Shown piece by piece: positions 34,408 to 43,127 of a stretch of DNA of 64,000 nucleotides. Positions within the stretch are counted from its first letter, which is position 1. Every line of letters begins with the position of its first letter. The stretch comes from Pseudomonas mandelii (GTDB lineage Bacteria > Pseudomonadota > Gammaproteobacteria > Pseudomonadales > Pseudomonadaceae), in contig NZ_JAMYDU010000007.1 in the NCBI RefSeq assembly GCF_024138395.1, positions 175,039 through 239,038 on the forward strand. The letters are read 5' to 3'. The translations under genes and the position numbers were made by a program. A model generated the notes under the pieces. That model did no database searches. It saw only the letters and a program-made list of their open reading frames with translations, and was not told the DNA's origin.

Positions 34408-34504
34408 GGTGGAATCCTCGTAGTAGTTACCAAGACTCTCGGGAAGTAAGGAGGACCTCTATGTTCACCTTGAATAAAGCGCCTCGATAGCTTGGCATTC
34501 TGCT

Positions 34505-34570
34505 CTGTCTGAGGTTAGCGGCGAAAGGTAGTGGCCGTTTGGCACACTCTGGGCCAAAAGCAGACTTTAA
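34505..34570. repeat. last copy of the dispersed palindrome
   Basis: GCGGCGAAAGGTAGTGGCCG and TGGGCCAAAAGCAGAC; diverged. No clear copy is seen to the right of this point. Confidence 0.5.
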
Positions 34571-34616
34571 CTCCGGCACGCGGGTATGATCCGAAGTAAC
34601 GAGGCCCATTGGACCC

Positions 34617-35075
34617 ATGTTAATGCCAGCATCCCAAATTCGCCCCTCACCCGCGCCGTTACTCAAGCAAGGCGAGACGGTGCTCTTGTTCGACGGCGTA
34701 TGTAAGCTGTGCAATGGCTGGGCGAGGTTCTTGATCCGCCATGACCGCCACCGGCGCGTCCGGTTAGCGGCAGTACAGTCGCCCGAGGGGCAGGCGCTGC
34801 TTGCTTGGGCAGGTTTGCCCTTGCATCAATTCGACACCATGGCCGTGATCCGCGACCGACACTACTGGGTGCGTTCGGATGCTTTTTTTGAAGTCATCGC
34901 CCTGCTGCCCATCCCTTGGCATCCGTTGAAGCTTTTGCGCAGCTTCCCACGCAAGCTTCGAGATTGGGCATACGATCGCATTGCGTTGAATCGTTATTGG
35001 CTCTTCGGAAAATACGACACGTGCCTTTTGCCTGCCCCTGATCATGAGCAACGTTTTTTGAAAGCTCCACTGTGA
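34617..35075 (+). CDS. thiol-disulfide oxidoreductase DCC family protein
   Basis: A 152-residue DCC (DUF393) protein. VLLFDGVCKLCNGWARFLIRHD carries the family name motif DxxCxxC (D26, C29, C32), a thioredoxin-like redox pair. LAAVQSPEGQALLA and the C-terminal NRYWLFGKYDTCLLP are typical. Length is normal. Two in-frame ATGs (34617, 34623) are possible. The role in the cell is not established for bacteria. It is monocistronic. Confidence 0.9.
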   Translation: MLMPASQIRPSPAPLLKQGETVLLFDGVCKLCNGWARFLIRHDRHRRVRLAAVQSPEGQALLAWAGLPLHQFDTMAVIRDRHYWVRSDAFFEVIALLPIPWHPLKLLRSFPRKLRDWAYDRIALNRYWLFGKYDTCLLPAPDHEQRFLKAPL

Positions 35076-35306
35076 ACGCCTTGGTACGCATCAACTGGAT
35101 CGATGAACCCGAAAGCTGATGACCTGCTCCTCACTGCGAAAATTCCACAGGTGTGAGCTCATGACGCGTGGACGCGGCATTTGCCCACTACGTTTCAACC
35201 ATTGTTGGCATCGATAGTCACCATCACGCCAATGAAGTTCTCATAAAAAATCCTCGGCGTAACATCCGCTCCATACCCAACCAATAACACCCCGGAGCAC
35301 ACCATC

Positions 35307-35630
35307 ATGAAACGCCAAATCCTTCTCAGCATCGCTTTCTCGGTTTTTGCAGTTAACGCTTTCGCCGCTTCCTCTACTCACCCGGTCGTCGCCGAAGGCG
35401 GTTCGGATCGTCTGATTGAAAGCCGTTTGGCTGAAGGTGGTTCGGATCGTCTGATCGAGAATCGCGTCGCTGAAGGTGGTTCGGATCGTCTGATCGAGAA
35501 TCGCGTCGCTGAAGGTGGCTCGGATCGTCTGATCGAGAATCGCGTTGCTGAAGGTGGTTCGGATCGTCTGATCGAGAATCGCGTCGCTGAAGGTGGTTCG
35601 GATCGTCTGATTCAGAATCGTGCGGCATGA
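35307..35630 (+). CDS. secreted protein built of 13-residue tandem repeats
   Basis: A 107-residue exported protein. The signal peptide is cleaved near AFA-ASS (residue 21). After a short linker come six tandem copies of a 13-residue unit, consensus VAEGGSDRLIENR (residues 28-105), encoded by nearly identical 39-bp repeats (35388-35621). The unit pairs an acidic/glycine turn with an RLIENR helix or strand, and could form a solenoid or a peptide polymer. Similar Pseudomonas proteins carry the vague name phage infection protein. No enzyme motif. A terminator follows at 35659. Confidence 0.8.
   Translation: MKRQILLSIAFSVFAVNAFAASSTHPVVAEGGSDRLIESRLAEGGSDRLIENRVAEGGSDRLIENRVAEGGSDRLIENRVAEGGSDRLIENRVAEGGSDRLIQNRAA
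35388..35621 (+). repeat. six tandem 39-bp coding repeats
   Basis: Six in-frame 39-bp units encode the 13-residue repeat. Copies 3-5 are almost identical at DNA level, which indicates recent expansion or gene conversion. Confidence 0.9.
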
Positions 35631-35658
35631 ATGAGTGGCTTTACCGCAACACTCAACC

Positions 35659-35689
35659 AAAAAACCCGGCCTGATCAGCCGGGTTTTTT
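35659..35689 (+). terminator. Rho-independent terminator
   Basis: AAAACCCGGC, loop CTGATCA, GCCGGGTTTTTT. It lies between the repeat-protein gene and the converging arsC-like gene and may work both ways. Confidence 0.85.
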
Positions 35690-35749
35690 CATGCGTTTTT
35701 AGTGCCCGACTGGATCATCAAACAGATCAGCACTAGCACTCGAACATCA

Positions 35750-36160
35750 CTATCGGGTCTTCACAGTGATGAACATTTTGAGGCGATCATGGATTTCCTG
35801 AATGGCATGACGGAAGGGATCATGTTTTTCACTGGTGACGGGGTCCTCGAAATTCCACACGATCATTTCGCCGGCGTTGGGTATCCGCGAAGCCTCTTCG
35901 GACGACTTGTCACACAGCGTAATCACGTAGTGGAACGGCTGCCCCTCAAACTCATCGATGCCTTTACTGCGTAACCCCGTGGTGTCGATGCCTACGTGAT
36001 CGAGAGACTCCAGCGTTCGAGGGTCGACTTCACTGGCCACAAGCCCCGCGCTAAAGGCTTCGAAGTGTTCGGAATCAGTGTTCCGAAGAAGTGCCTCCGC
36101 CATCAGTGAGCGAACGTCATTTTTTGCGCAAACGAACAGAACCCGGAGTTTGTCAGCCAT
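35750..36160 (-). CDS. ArsC / low-molecular-weight phosphatase family protein
   Basis: A 136-residue protein of the LMW-PTP superfamily. The P-loop is FVCAKNDVRSLMAEALL (C11, R17), the form CxxNxxRS used by ArsC-type arsenate reductases and their relatives. VWNFEDP holds the general-acid aspartate. C83 (TLCDKSS) matches the first resolving cysteine of thioredoxin-type ArsC, but the second, expected around residue 90, is absent. So a classical thioredoxin-coupled arsenate reductase is uncertain. The ATG at 36160 has GAGGA upstream. No other ars gene is adjacent. Confidence 0.85.
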   Translation of the reverse strand: MADKLRVLFVCAKNDVRSLMAEALLRNTDSEHFEAFSAGLVASEVDPRTLESLDHVGIDTTGLRSKGIDEFEGQPFHYVITLCDKSSEEASRIPNAGEMIVWNFEDPVTSEKHDPFRHAIQEIHDRLKMFITVKTR

Positions 36161-36280
36161 CACGTCCTCACTCTCTTTTTGATCGAATAACAATGCTTTT
36201 AATTACAGCAGCGTTTTCTGACCATTCGCCTCCTGATCGATGAAATGCACTATTTCACGTCAATGAAGGTGCGTGGTCAT

Positions 36281-37216
36281 TCAGTGTTTAGACATCAGGC
36301 CATGAAGAACGCCCAACCTTAAGCCCGGCTCGGAAGGACTCATGTGCGAGATGCCGAATACCTTGAACGCCGCCAGCATGAGCACCAGGCCACCGGGCAA
36401 GTTACTCAGGCGATGGGGTTGCAAGCCCGCCAATTTGAGTTGTTTGACATGCCCCACTTCCAGCAGACGCAACGACAGGCGCAACAGACCGCCGTAGGTG
36501 ATGCCGCTTTGACCATCATCATTCAAACCATTGGCCTTGAGCACTTTGGCCAGCATCCGTGCAGTACCTGAAGAGCCAATAGTCTGCTGCCAGCCCAGCG
36601 CGCGATAACGACGGGTAACTTTTTCAAACTGCAAAGTGGCCACGCGCTCGGCCTCCAGAAGCGCCTTCGCCGATATACAGCCGCCCTGAAAGTAATGCGC
36701 GCCAAAAGTACCGCTGCCAATGGCAATGCTCTCGGTCAAAAGGGGCTGAGTACCCTGCCCCAGAATCAACTCAGTAGAGCCGCCGCCGATATCCACGACC
36801 AGGCGCATGCTTTCTGTACTGGGTATCGCATGGGCAACACCGGCGTACACCAGTTGCGCTTCTTCATGCCCAGAGATGACATCTATACGAAAGCCCAGGT
36901 GCCGCTCCGCGCTAGCCAGAAACAGTTGGGCATTATCGGCTTCGCGCACGGCACTGGTCGCCACTGCCCGCACGCGACCGGCCTCAAAGCCGCGCAGTTT
37001 TTTGCCAAATCGAGCGAGCGCTTGCCATCCCCGATCCAGCGCCAGCTCGTCCAGCGCCCCGCCCTGAAACCCTTCCGCCAAACGGACAGGCTCTCGCAAG
37101 GTTTTCACTTCCTGGATCATGAACCCCTGATTGCGCCTGACTGACTGGCCGATCATCATGCGAAACGCATTGGACCCCAAGTCAATGGCCGCAAACAGGG
37201 AGGCGTCTCCTTTCAT
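36281..37216 (-). CDS. Ppx/GppA phosphatase family protein
   Basis: A 311-residue member of the exopolyphosphatase/pppGpp phosphohydrolase family (ASKHA fold). FAAIDLGSNAFRMMIGQ is phosphate loop 1, VATSAVREADN and VVDIGGGSTELILG (phosphate 2) follow, and SSGTARMLAKV completes the site. It is close to the short one-domain form, without the extra C-terminal domain of E. coli Ppx. The ATG at 37216 is chosen for AGGAATCCCCCT upstream and because homologues begin just before this domain; an ATG at 37297 would add 27 residues. Confidence 0.9.
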   Translation of the reverse strand: MKGDASLFAAIDLGSNAFRMMIGQSVRRNQGFMIQEVKTLREPVRLAEGFQGGALDELALDRGWQALARFGKKLRGFEAGRVRAVATSAVREADNAQLFLASAERHLGFRIDVISGHEEAQLVYAGVAHAIPSTESMRLVVDIGGGSTELILGQGTQPLLTESIAIGSGTFGAHYFQGGCISAKALLEAERVATLQFEKVTRRYRALGWQQTIGSSGTARMLAKVLKANGLNDDGQSGITYGGLLRLSLRLLEVGHVKQLKLAGLQPHRLSNLPGGLVLMLAAFKVFGISHMSPSEPGLRLGVLHGLMSKH

Positions 37217-37497
37217 AGGGGGATTCCTGGCAAATTCATCAGCCCGCAGACGGAGTTCCGTCTGAGCGCTCAAGACGGTTTGCGAGGAGCTTGCCATTCG
37301 TTCGATGACATCATGATGACACCCACTAGCCTTTTCAAAAGAATGACCGTCCGTAACCCTGCCCCGGCACCCTCGAACCCTTCGCTATTCTTAACCACAC
37401 ACCACCGCTGGCTCGGCTGAACGCAACGGCTTGCGGCATCATTGTCAGGAGTAAGGATCCGGGTAAGGAGTACGCCACTACAACAGAGTATCGAATA

Positions 37498-37803
37498 ATG
37501 AAAATGCTACTGATGGTCGAGTTTCCCCATGAGCCTTTCAACGCGCTTGTCAGGTCCGGGAAAATCGGCGAAACCATGAACCGCATTCTGGAAACCATTA
37601 AGCCGGAGGCGACTTATTTCACTGAGCAGGATGGAATGCGAAGTGGGATTTTTCTGATCGATATAGAGGACCCTTCCGAAATTCCCGGCTATGCGGAACC
37701 CTTCTTTCTTAACTTCCAGGCCAACTGCAAATTCCGAGTGGTCATGAGTGCGCAGAACCTGCAAGACGCGGGTCTGGAGGAACTCGGGAAAGCATGGGCG
37801 TGA
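37498..37803 (+). CDS. DUF3303-like small protein
   Basis: A 101-residue protein resembling DUF3303-type ferredoxin-like proteins: MKMLLMVEFPHEPFNALVR, then ILETIKPEATYFTEQDGMRSGIFLIDIEDPSEIP and YAEPFFLNFQANCKFRVVM. In pseudomonad genomes such genes sometimes carry the misleading name panthothenate synthetase. No active site is visible; a dimeric alpha+beta barrel is likely. It stands alone between two minus-strand genes. Confidence 0.75.
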   Translation: MKMLLMVEFPHEPFNALVRSGKIGETMNRILETIKPEATYFTEQDGMRSGIFLIDIEDPSEIPGYAEPFFLNFQANCKFRVVMSAQNLQDAGLEELGKAWA

Positions 37804-37919
37804 CACGTTCCTGGTGTTGAGCGCGCTTGTCCATTCCGGCTCTGCGCCAGCCCTTGCCGACCGTATTGTCACCAGTCGTTCGGGCTGACGCAGTTTGCGC
37901 ATTCGCTCAAGCATCGGCT

Positions 37920-39095
37920 TCAAAAGCGCAATATCGCAGCGGCTCCGGTGCCGGTCGGCATGACGTGTTCTGGAGGTAGCATCACCACTTCCCCCCCTTG
38001 GCGAAGGACCACAAGAATCAGCTCCTCAAGCACATCCGGGGCGTGCTCGTTGCCGCTTTTATCGAGAATCAACTTGCCTTTGTTCTTGTCCAGCGTACCG
38101 GGGATTTGTCGGTTCGCTTCCACCAACAGCAGCGCAACGCGCCCTTCGAGGGCCGCGTTGGCGATATCGTCCAGACGCGCCCCCGCAAGACCCTGTCCCA
38201 CCGCTATGCCATAGCGATTCAAGGCATCGACGAGCCGATCTTCGTGAATATCCTGTATCAACCTGGCGCATTGCGCTGTGAGTTCTTCGACGCTTGAAAG
38301 GGATGGATCGCTATTGATGCCCTGAGGCAAGAGCTGCTGGTTATGGCTGACAGCCCTGAACACCGCCTGATTTTCAGGCAGCGCCGCCAACAGCATCGGC
38401 AATCCCGAGGGCTGGGAATGATGTTCCTCGATGGCTTTGTCGACCGCGCGGAAAAACCGTTCCCGGTCCACGTTGATTTCGTCCTGCTTACCGCCGCCGG
38501 CAAACTCGTGCGTCATCGAATCGCCGCGCTCGCCGCTTCTGCCGTAGCCGCCCGGATGTCCTTGCTGGTTGCGTGGCGTCAGCTCACTGCCCAATGCATC
38601 GTTCTGATTGCGTGGCACTTGTGGCGCCAGTTCGATTTTTTCCAGTTGCCGGGAAGAACCTTCATACATCCAGACCTCATCGCGGGTCAGGCACAGCATC
38701 TGGTAGCGCTCCAGGGATGGCTCCAGACATAGCAGCGGCTTGAGGGCAGGATGGGAATTAACGAAGACACATTCGGGCAGCGGCTGGTGCACGCTGATGA
38801 CTTTGAAATAATCCCGGGTGCCAAATGCAGCGATGCCGTCACCATTGGAGCGCCAGAATGACGGATCTTTTTCCAGGGCCAGAAACGGCTGGATCAGTGG
38901 TTCGGCATCCTGTTCCGGATACCGCTCTTGCACCAGTGATTGCAACTGTCGGACCAGATTCTTATAACGAATCGGGTCCTGATTGCGCTCCGCAGGTGTC
39001 CGATGGGTCGGCATATACAGTGAAAGACTTGGCTGTGCGTCGAATGCCAGCAGCTCAGCCAATGCTTGCCGGGTAAAGGGTTCATGAACGGTCAT
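37920..39095 (-). CDS. baeRF3 family protein (archaeo-eukaryotic release-factor-like)
   Basis: A 391-residue protein of the bacterial archaeo-eukaryotic release factor (baeRF) family 3. PSLSLYMPTHRT (near residue 22), DGIAAFGTRDYFKVISV and the later LPMLLAALPENQAVFRAVS match the family. The C-terminal part, with LVLVEANRQIPG and APDVLEELILVVLRQGGEVVMLP, is the eL30-like domain. Some family members act in ribosome rescue or stress; for this subgroup the role is not known. A low-complexity GHPGGYGRSGERGDS loop (near residue 180) is an insertion. It is monocistronic. Confidence 0.85.
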   Translation of the reverse strand: MTVHEPFTRQALAELLAFDAQPSLSLYMPTHRTPAERNQDPIRYKNLVRQLQSLVQERYPEQDAEPLIQPFLALEKDPSFWRSNGDGIAAFGTRDYFKVISVHQPLPECVFVNSHPALKPLLCLEPSLERYQMLCLTRDEVWMYEGSSRQLEKIELAPQVPRNQNDALGSELTPRNQQGHPGGYGRSGERGDSMTHEFAGGGKQDEINVDRERFFRAVDKAIEEHHSQPSGLPMLLAALPENQAVFRAVSHNQQLLPQGINSDPSLSSVEELTAQCARLIQDIHEDRLVDALNRYGIAVGQGLAGARLDDIANAALEGRVALLLVEANRQIPGTLDKNKGKLILDKSGNEHAPDVLEELILVVLRQGGEVVMLPPEHVMPTGTGAAAILRF

Positions 39096-39209
39096 GGCCC
39101 GCCCTCCTTATTCTTCAGCCGTTTATTGTCGGTAGAAGATCATCGACTGAGCGGAGTTCCCGGCATGGGATAACTGGTAATCGCATTGACGGTTACCTGC
39201 AACGCTTAT

Positions 39210-39236
39210 GAAAAAGCCCGGTAAAAACCGGGCTCT
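39210..39236 (-). terminator. Rho-independent terminator of the cytochrome c gene
   Basis: Minus strand: GAGCCCGG, loop TTTTTA, CCGGGC, then TTTTTC. It sits 33 bp past the cytochrome gene stop. Confidence 0.85.
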
Positions 39237-39268
39237 TCATGTGAAAACGCATTCGTCAGCCAGACAGA

Positions 39269-39658
39269 CTATTGCGGCTGAAATATCTGAAGATAGGCCA
39301 ACAGGTTTTCGATCTTCTGCGGATCGCTGACGCCCCAGAAAATCATCCTGGTTCCGGGGACTACTTCTTTTGGCGCTTCGATGTAGGCGGCAAGTGTTTC
39401 GCGAGTCCAGATGACGCCTGATGATTTCATCGCGGTTGAGTACTGATAGTCCGTCGTGCTTCCCGCCGGGCGCCCGAAGATGGCATTGAGTTGCGGGCCA
39501 AAAGAGCCCCGTGCCGAACTCCCTACTTGATGACAGCCGCCGCAGATACGGTTAAATAGTTTCTGACCGGCTTCAGCATCCCCCGCCGCTTCTGCTTGCA
39601 GGCTGAATAACCCGGTATAGAGCATCAAGGCGAAAGTAAGGATGGCGGCATTCTTCAT
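39269..39658 (-). CDS. class I cytochrome c
   Basis: A 129-residue exported cytochrome. Signal peptide MKNAAILTFALMLYTGLFSLQAEA is followed by AGDAEAGQKLFNRICGGCHQVG, with haem-binding C39-x-x-C42-H43. The distal methionine is probably in GTRMIFWGV. The size and GxKLFNRxCxxCH pattern match small periplasmic cytochrome c proteins related to cytochrome c2/c550. It transfers electrons in the periplasm; the partner is unknown. The start at 39658 is chosen for GGAG seven bases upstream and the signal peptide. Own terminator at 39210. Confidence 0.92.
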   Translation of the reverse strand: MKNAAILTFALMLYTGLFSLQAEAAGDAEAGQKLFNRICGGCHQVGSSARGSFGPQLNAIFGRPAGSTTDYQYSTAMKSSGVIWTRETLAAYIEAPKEVVPGTRMIFWGVSDPQKIENLLAYLQIFQPQ

Positions 39659-39791
39659 GTGGAGCTCCAAATCAGGTGTTGCTGACAGCAAAAGCGGGCG
39701 ACTATTTCATCATGACTGGCGGCTACACCGAAGCCTTGAAGTTAATCTATAACTCTCTTCGTCCCGTTAACGTCGTTGCAGGAGCGCCAGA

Positions 39792-40589
39792 ATGAAACCT
39801 GTCGAACCCTTTTATCGGGACGCTGGCATGGGACCGGGCGTTGTCTGCTTTCACGCCAATGCGAGTCACTCGGTGCAGTGGCGTGGACTGCAAGATCACC
39901 TGGCCGCAAAGTTTCGGGTCCTGGCGCTCGATTCGTTTGGCGCCGGCAAGAGCCCGGCATGGCCCACCGATCGAATCGTCACCCTCAGCGATGAAGCGCG
40001 CTTCGCCGAGCCAGTGCTCGCCCGCGCCGGCGAGCCGCTCATTCTGGTGGGTCATTCTTATGGAGCGGCGGTGGCGTTGGTCGCGGCGTTGCAGAACCCC
40101 GGCCGAGTGCGCGCCATGGCGTTGTATGAGCCAACCTTGTTTGCGCTGCTCGACGCCGAATCGCCCCCACCCAATGAGGCGGACGCCATCCGTGAAGTCG
40201 TCGCAAACGCCGGGTTGGCGCTTGAGGCGGGCAACCTGGACGCCGCGGCCCAGCACTTCATTGACTACTGGATGGGTGCCGGGGCCTGGGAGCAAACCCC
40301 GGAACAACGCAAGCCTTCCATCGCCGCCTCGGTGGCCAATGTGCAGGGCTGGGCTCATGCCTTGTTGAACGAGCCGACGCCATTGCAGGCGTTCCGCTCG
40401 CTCGACCTGCCGGTGCTTTTCATGGTCGGCAAGGACTCGCCGGCATCGTCACGGGCAGTGGCGCGGCTGCTGACCGGCGCACTGCCGAACGTTGAAGTGG
40501 TAGAACTGGAGGGGCTCGGTCATATGGGGCCGGTGACGCATCCGGAAATCGTCAATCAGGTCATCGTGCAGTTTATTGAGCGCAGTTGA
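39792..40589 (+). CDS. alpha/beta hydrolase
   Basis: A 265-residue soluble hydrolase. The fold marks are CFHANASHSVQW (oxyanion region), DSFGAGKS, the nucleophile elbow VGHSYGAA (S89), the acid in VGKDSPAS and the histidine in GLGHMGPVTHPE. Normal length. GGAGCGCCAGA precedes the ATG. Substrate unknown: relatives include non-haem haloperoxidase-like esterases and lactonases. It stands alone. Confidence 0.92.
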   Translation: MKPVEPFYRDAGMGPGVVCFHANASHSVQWRGLQDHLAAKFRVLALDSFGAGKSPAWPTDRIVTLSDEARFAEPVLARAGEPLILVGHSYGAAVALVAALQNPGRVRAMALYEPTLFALLDAESPPPNEADAIREVVANAGLALEAGNLDAAAQHFIDYWMGAGAWEQTPEQRKPSIAASVANVQGWAHALLNEPTPLQAFRSLDLPVLFMVGKDSPASSRAVARLLTGALPNVEVVELEGLGHMGPVTHPEIVNQVIVQFIERS

Positions 40590-40633
40590 CGTGAGCCATG
40601 CTGATCTCGACCCAAGTCCATATCAGCCGACGC

Positions 40634-41401
40634 TTACCCCTTGCTGCTCTTCGTCGCAGATCTCATCCGCAGCCCGTCGGTCTCACAACCCGCCTCGTAA
40701 GCGCTGCGCAGGTCGCTCTCTGTCTGGCCTTGTTTCTCAGCCAGACTACCCGCTGCCAGACGATAAAAGCCTTCGGCGCGAAATTGTCCGGCGGTCAGCA
40801 TCACGGGCTGCCCCAGTTGTCGCAGCTTTTCGGCCGGATCCTCGCCGGGCTCGATAGGCTTCAGTCGTGCTTCAAAACAAAACCCGTGGTCGATGGGCAG
40901 CGGGTATGCATCTTGATAAACGTCCTGCCCCTCCAGCACATTGCGCAGCAGTATCTGGCTCGGTTCGAGCATCGGTGATGGCGGGAAGCTCTTCTGGCAG
41001 TTCAGATAAGCGACCGCACCGGCCACAAGCCCCTTTTGCGCAGCCTCGCCATACAGACCACAGGCGGTTTCGCGGTTTTTCGACGGGTCACTGTCGCTCC
41101 ATGTGCCGCCCTGGACCATGCGAGCCTTCATGTAAATGGCTGCTGCATTGCCTTCGGCGATGGCCTGAGTCAGGTGCTGCTCGACCTTATCCCGGTCGTT
41201 GCTCAGCTCGGCGAAAGCAGCGCGGCCTTTTTCCTTATCAACCGTCTTGTCGCCCATTATCGACTGAAGCGCCAACGCCGATTGTTCCATGGCTGTCATA
41301 GCTGCTTCATACGCAAGGTACTGATCGGCCCCCGGCATTTGCTGGGCGCTGGCTGTTGAACAGAAGAGGCAGACACTCAGGGCAATTGCGTTTCGGGACA
41401 T
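40634..41401 (-). CDS. secreted Sel1-like hypothetical protein
   Basis: A 255-residue protein with a signal peptide (MSRNAIALSVCLFCSTASA). The mature part is helical: AAIYMKARMVQGG and GLYGEAAQKGLVAGAVAYLNC are Sel1-like units, which usually mediate protein contacts in the periplasm. The C-terminal half shows no known domain, and the end (RMRSATKSSKG) is basic. There are about five cysteines that could form disulfides. Function unknown. Confidence 0.75.
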   Translation of the reverse strand: MSRNAIALSVCLFCSTASAQQMPGADQYLAYEAAMTAMEQSALALQSIMGDKTVDKEKGRAAFAELSNDRDKVEQHLTQAIAEGNAAAIYMKARMVQGGTWSDSDPSKNRETACGLYGEAAQKGLVAGAVAYLNCQKSFPPSPMLEPSQILLRNVLEGQDVYQDAYPLPIDHGFCFEARLKPIEPGEDPAEKLRQLGQPVMLTAGQFRAEGFYRLAAGSLAEKQGQTESDLRSAYEAGCETDGLRMRSATKSSKG

Positions 41402-41622
41402 TGCATTTCCTATATATCCCGGGCTTCAACGCCGAGACACGTGTTGGGGGTAGTTTTGTATCGGATGATTTTCGCTAGGCTTGAATCGACTCTGAAACCA
41501 AACCGGAAGCGACGTATCTGGCGATCTTTACTGATTCCCCATGATGATAATTAGAGCGCAGACGATGTCCGTCATACCTGATCAAAATCCTCCAGTCCTA
41601 CTTAAAACAATGCGTACGCTGA

Positions 41623-42264
41623 CTACAGCGCAGGACGCTGCAGTTTGACCCACTCCTGCACCGTCGGTCGCTGCCATTGGCGTTTGGCGTATTCCACCAG
41701 AGCGGGTGGCATGGCGTCGCCGTTGAGTATCAGCCGGTTGAGCATCAAGGCCAGATCCACATCGGCGATTGACCATTGCCCGAACAGGTACTCGCGGCCG
41801 TCAGCCAGTAGCGCTTGCGCGGCACCGATCAACTTGCGCTCGGCCGACTCGGCGGTGGGCGACAAGGGCGCTGACTTGAGGCCATAAAACACCACCTGTG
41901 TGGATCGCTCCTGCCGAATGGGCAGTAGATCACTGCGCAACCATGCCTGGACTTGTCGTGCCTTCGCGCGTTGCTTCAGGTCTTGCGGGTAGACCGGCGT
42001 CTGAGGGAAAACGTCTTCCAGGTATTCAGTGATCGCCGACGATTCAGACAAGGCAAAATCGCCATGCACGAGCGTCGGTACGCGCTGGGTCAGCGAGAGA
42101 CTGGCATAGTCTTCGGACTGGTTTTCGAAGGCATCGAGGTCCAGCGGGCTGAGTTCGAATTCGATGCCCTTTTCACGAAGAACCACGAAAGCCGACATGG
42201 CATAGGGGCTGGTGAATTGAGCATCAACGTACAGGCGCAGGCGGGAGTCATTCACGGGGTTCAT
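41623..42264 (-). CDS. glutathione S-transferase
   Basis: A 213-residue GST with thioredoxin-like N-terminal domain (LRLYVDAQFTSPYAMSAFVVLREKGIEFELSPLDL, then QRVPTLVHGDFALSESSAITEYLE, where the VPTLxxGDFxLxES segment binds glutathione) and a helical C-terminal domain. It resembles the GstB/YfcF group. Start position is uncertain: the ATG at 42264 is used, with alternatives at 42270 and a GTG just downstream with better spacing. Glutathione conjugation substrate unknown. Confidence 0.88.
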   Translation of the reverse strand: MNPVNDSRLRLYVDAQFTSPYAMSAFVVLREKGIEFELSPLDLDAFENQSEDYASLSLTQRVPTLVHGDFALSESSAITEYLEDVFPQTPVYPQDLKQRAKARQVQAWLRSDLLPIRQERSTQVVFYGLKSAPLSPTAESAERKLIGAAQALLADGREYLFGQWSIADVDLALMLNRLILNGDAMPPALVEYAKRQWQRPTVQEWVKLQRPAL

Positions 42265-42497
42265 CTCCATATGGTGAGCAGACACGCTACGAGATCCAAT
42301 GCCATAAAGAAAATGCATGATTTTTATGGGAGCATTCCTGAGTGGAATACCTGTTGGCGGGCAGGCCTGAAATTGGCTGCCCCCCCGCGCGTGAAATGAT
42401 CCAATTGCACTTTTCACATGCAGAAAGTCATTTGCGCACCTATCTCGCTCGCATTCTGCGCCCTAAAGTACCGCTCTACTCTGCCTCGGCCTATTTT

Positions 42498-43085
42498 ATG
42501 AATCTCTGGTTTCGACTGTTCCTCATGCTGTTTCGTCGCCCTTGGCGCAAGCCGGTTGATGGGCTGGCCACTACCGTCATCCGCATGCGCGTCTGGCCGC
42601 TCGATCTTGACCTCAACCGGCACGTCACCAATGGCCGTTATTTCACTATGGCCGACGTGGGTCGCATGGATTTCGTCCTGCGCAGTGGTGCCTACCGCGT
42701 AGCCCTGCGCCACAAGGCGGTGCCGATTGTCGGGGATACCTGGGGCAAGTTTCGGCGGGAGCTGAAGCTGTTCGAATCGTTTGAGATTCATACCCGCATA
42801 CTCGGCTGGGACGATAAGTGGAGCTTTATGGAACACCGCTTCGTGAGCAAAGGACGCGTGATTGGCGTCGTCATCATGCGGGGGCTGTTCCGCGCGGCCA
42901 AAGGCACGGTCTCACCTGCCGAGTTTGTCCGGGAGCTGGGATTGGCTGAACAGTCACCCGAGATGTCGACGTGGCTGACAGCCTGGTCGCAAAGCTGCGA
43001 CGATATGAGCCGCCAGCTCCGAGAGGAAGAAGGAGCGGCGACTCAGCTCCGACCTGTCTCCGACCCCAAACAGGCGGTCAAATAG
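42498..43085 (+). CDS. thioesterase-like hotdog-fold protein (THEM6-type)
   Basis: A 195-residue protein of the 4HBT_2 hotdog group related to human THEM6. MNLWFRLFLMLFRRPW forms an N-terminal hydrophobic anchor. WPLDLDLNRHVTNGRYFTMADVGRMDF is the hotdog active-site region, with the DxNxHVTNxxY pattern of acyl-CoA thioesterases. KLFESFEIHTRILGWDDKW and a C-terminal segment complete the fold. Earlier in-frame ATGs at 42342 and 42396 are possible but lack supporting sites. A SLATT gene follows 42 bp later. Confidence 0.85.
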   Translation: MNLWFRLFLMLFRRPWRKPVDGLATTVIRMRVWPLDLDLNRHVTNGRYFTMADVGRMDFVLRSGAYRVALRHKAVPIVGDTWGKFRRELKLFESFEIHTRILGWDDKWSFMEHRFVSKGRVIGVVIMRGLFRAAKGTVSPAEFVRELGLAEQSPEMSTWLTAWSQSCDDMSRQLREEEGAATQLRPVSDPKQAVK

Positions 43086-43127
43086 TAGCTAATATTCACT
43101 TCAATCCCCCTGCCAAGGACTGCAACC

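Noticed and set aside
35388..35621. A CRISPR-like array, because of regular 39-bp repeats
   Set aside because: There are no unique spacers; the units are contiguous, in frame and encode a protein repeat.
35241..35660. A repeat-bearing minus-strand open frame across the tandem-repeat gene
   Set aside because: The repeats come from the 39-bp DNA units; it has no signal peptide, unlike the plus-strand gene with signal and terminator.
39747..40358. A long minus-strand open frame over the alpha/beta hydrolase
   Set aside because: Shadow of the hydrolase, whose GHSYG, acid and histidine are on the plus strand.
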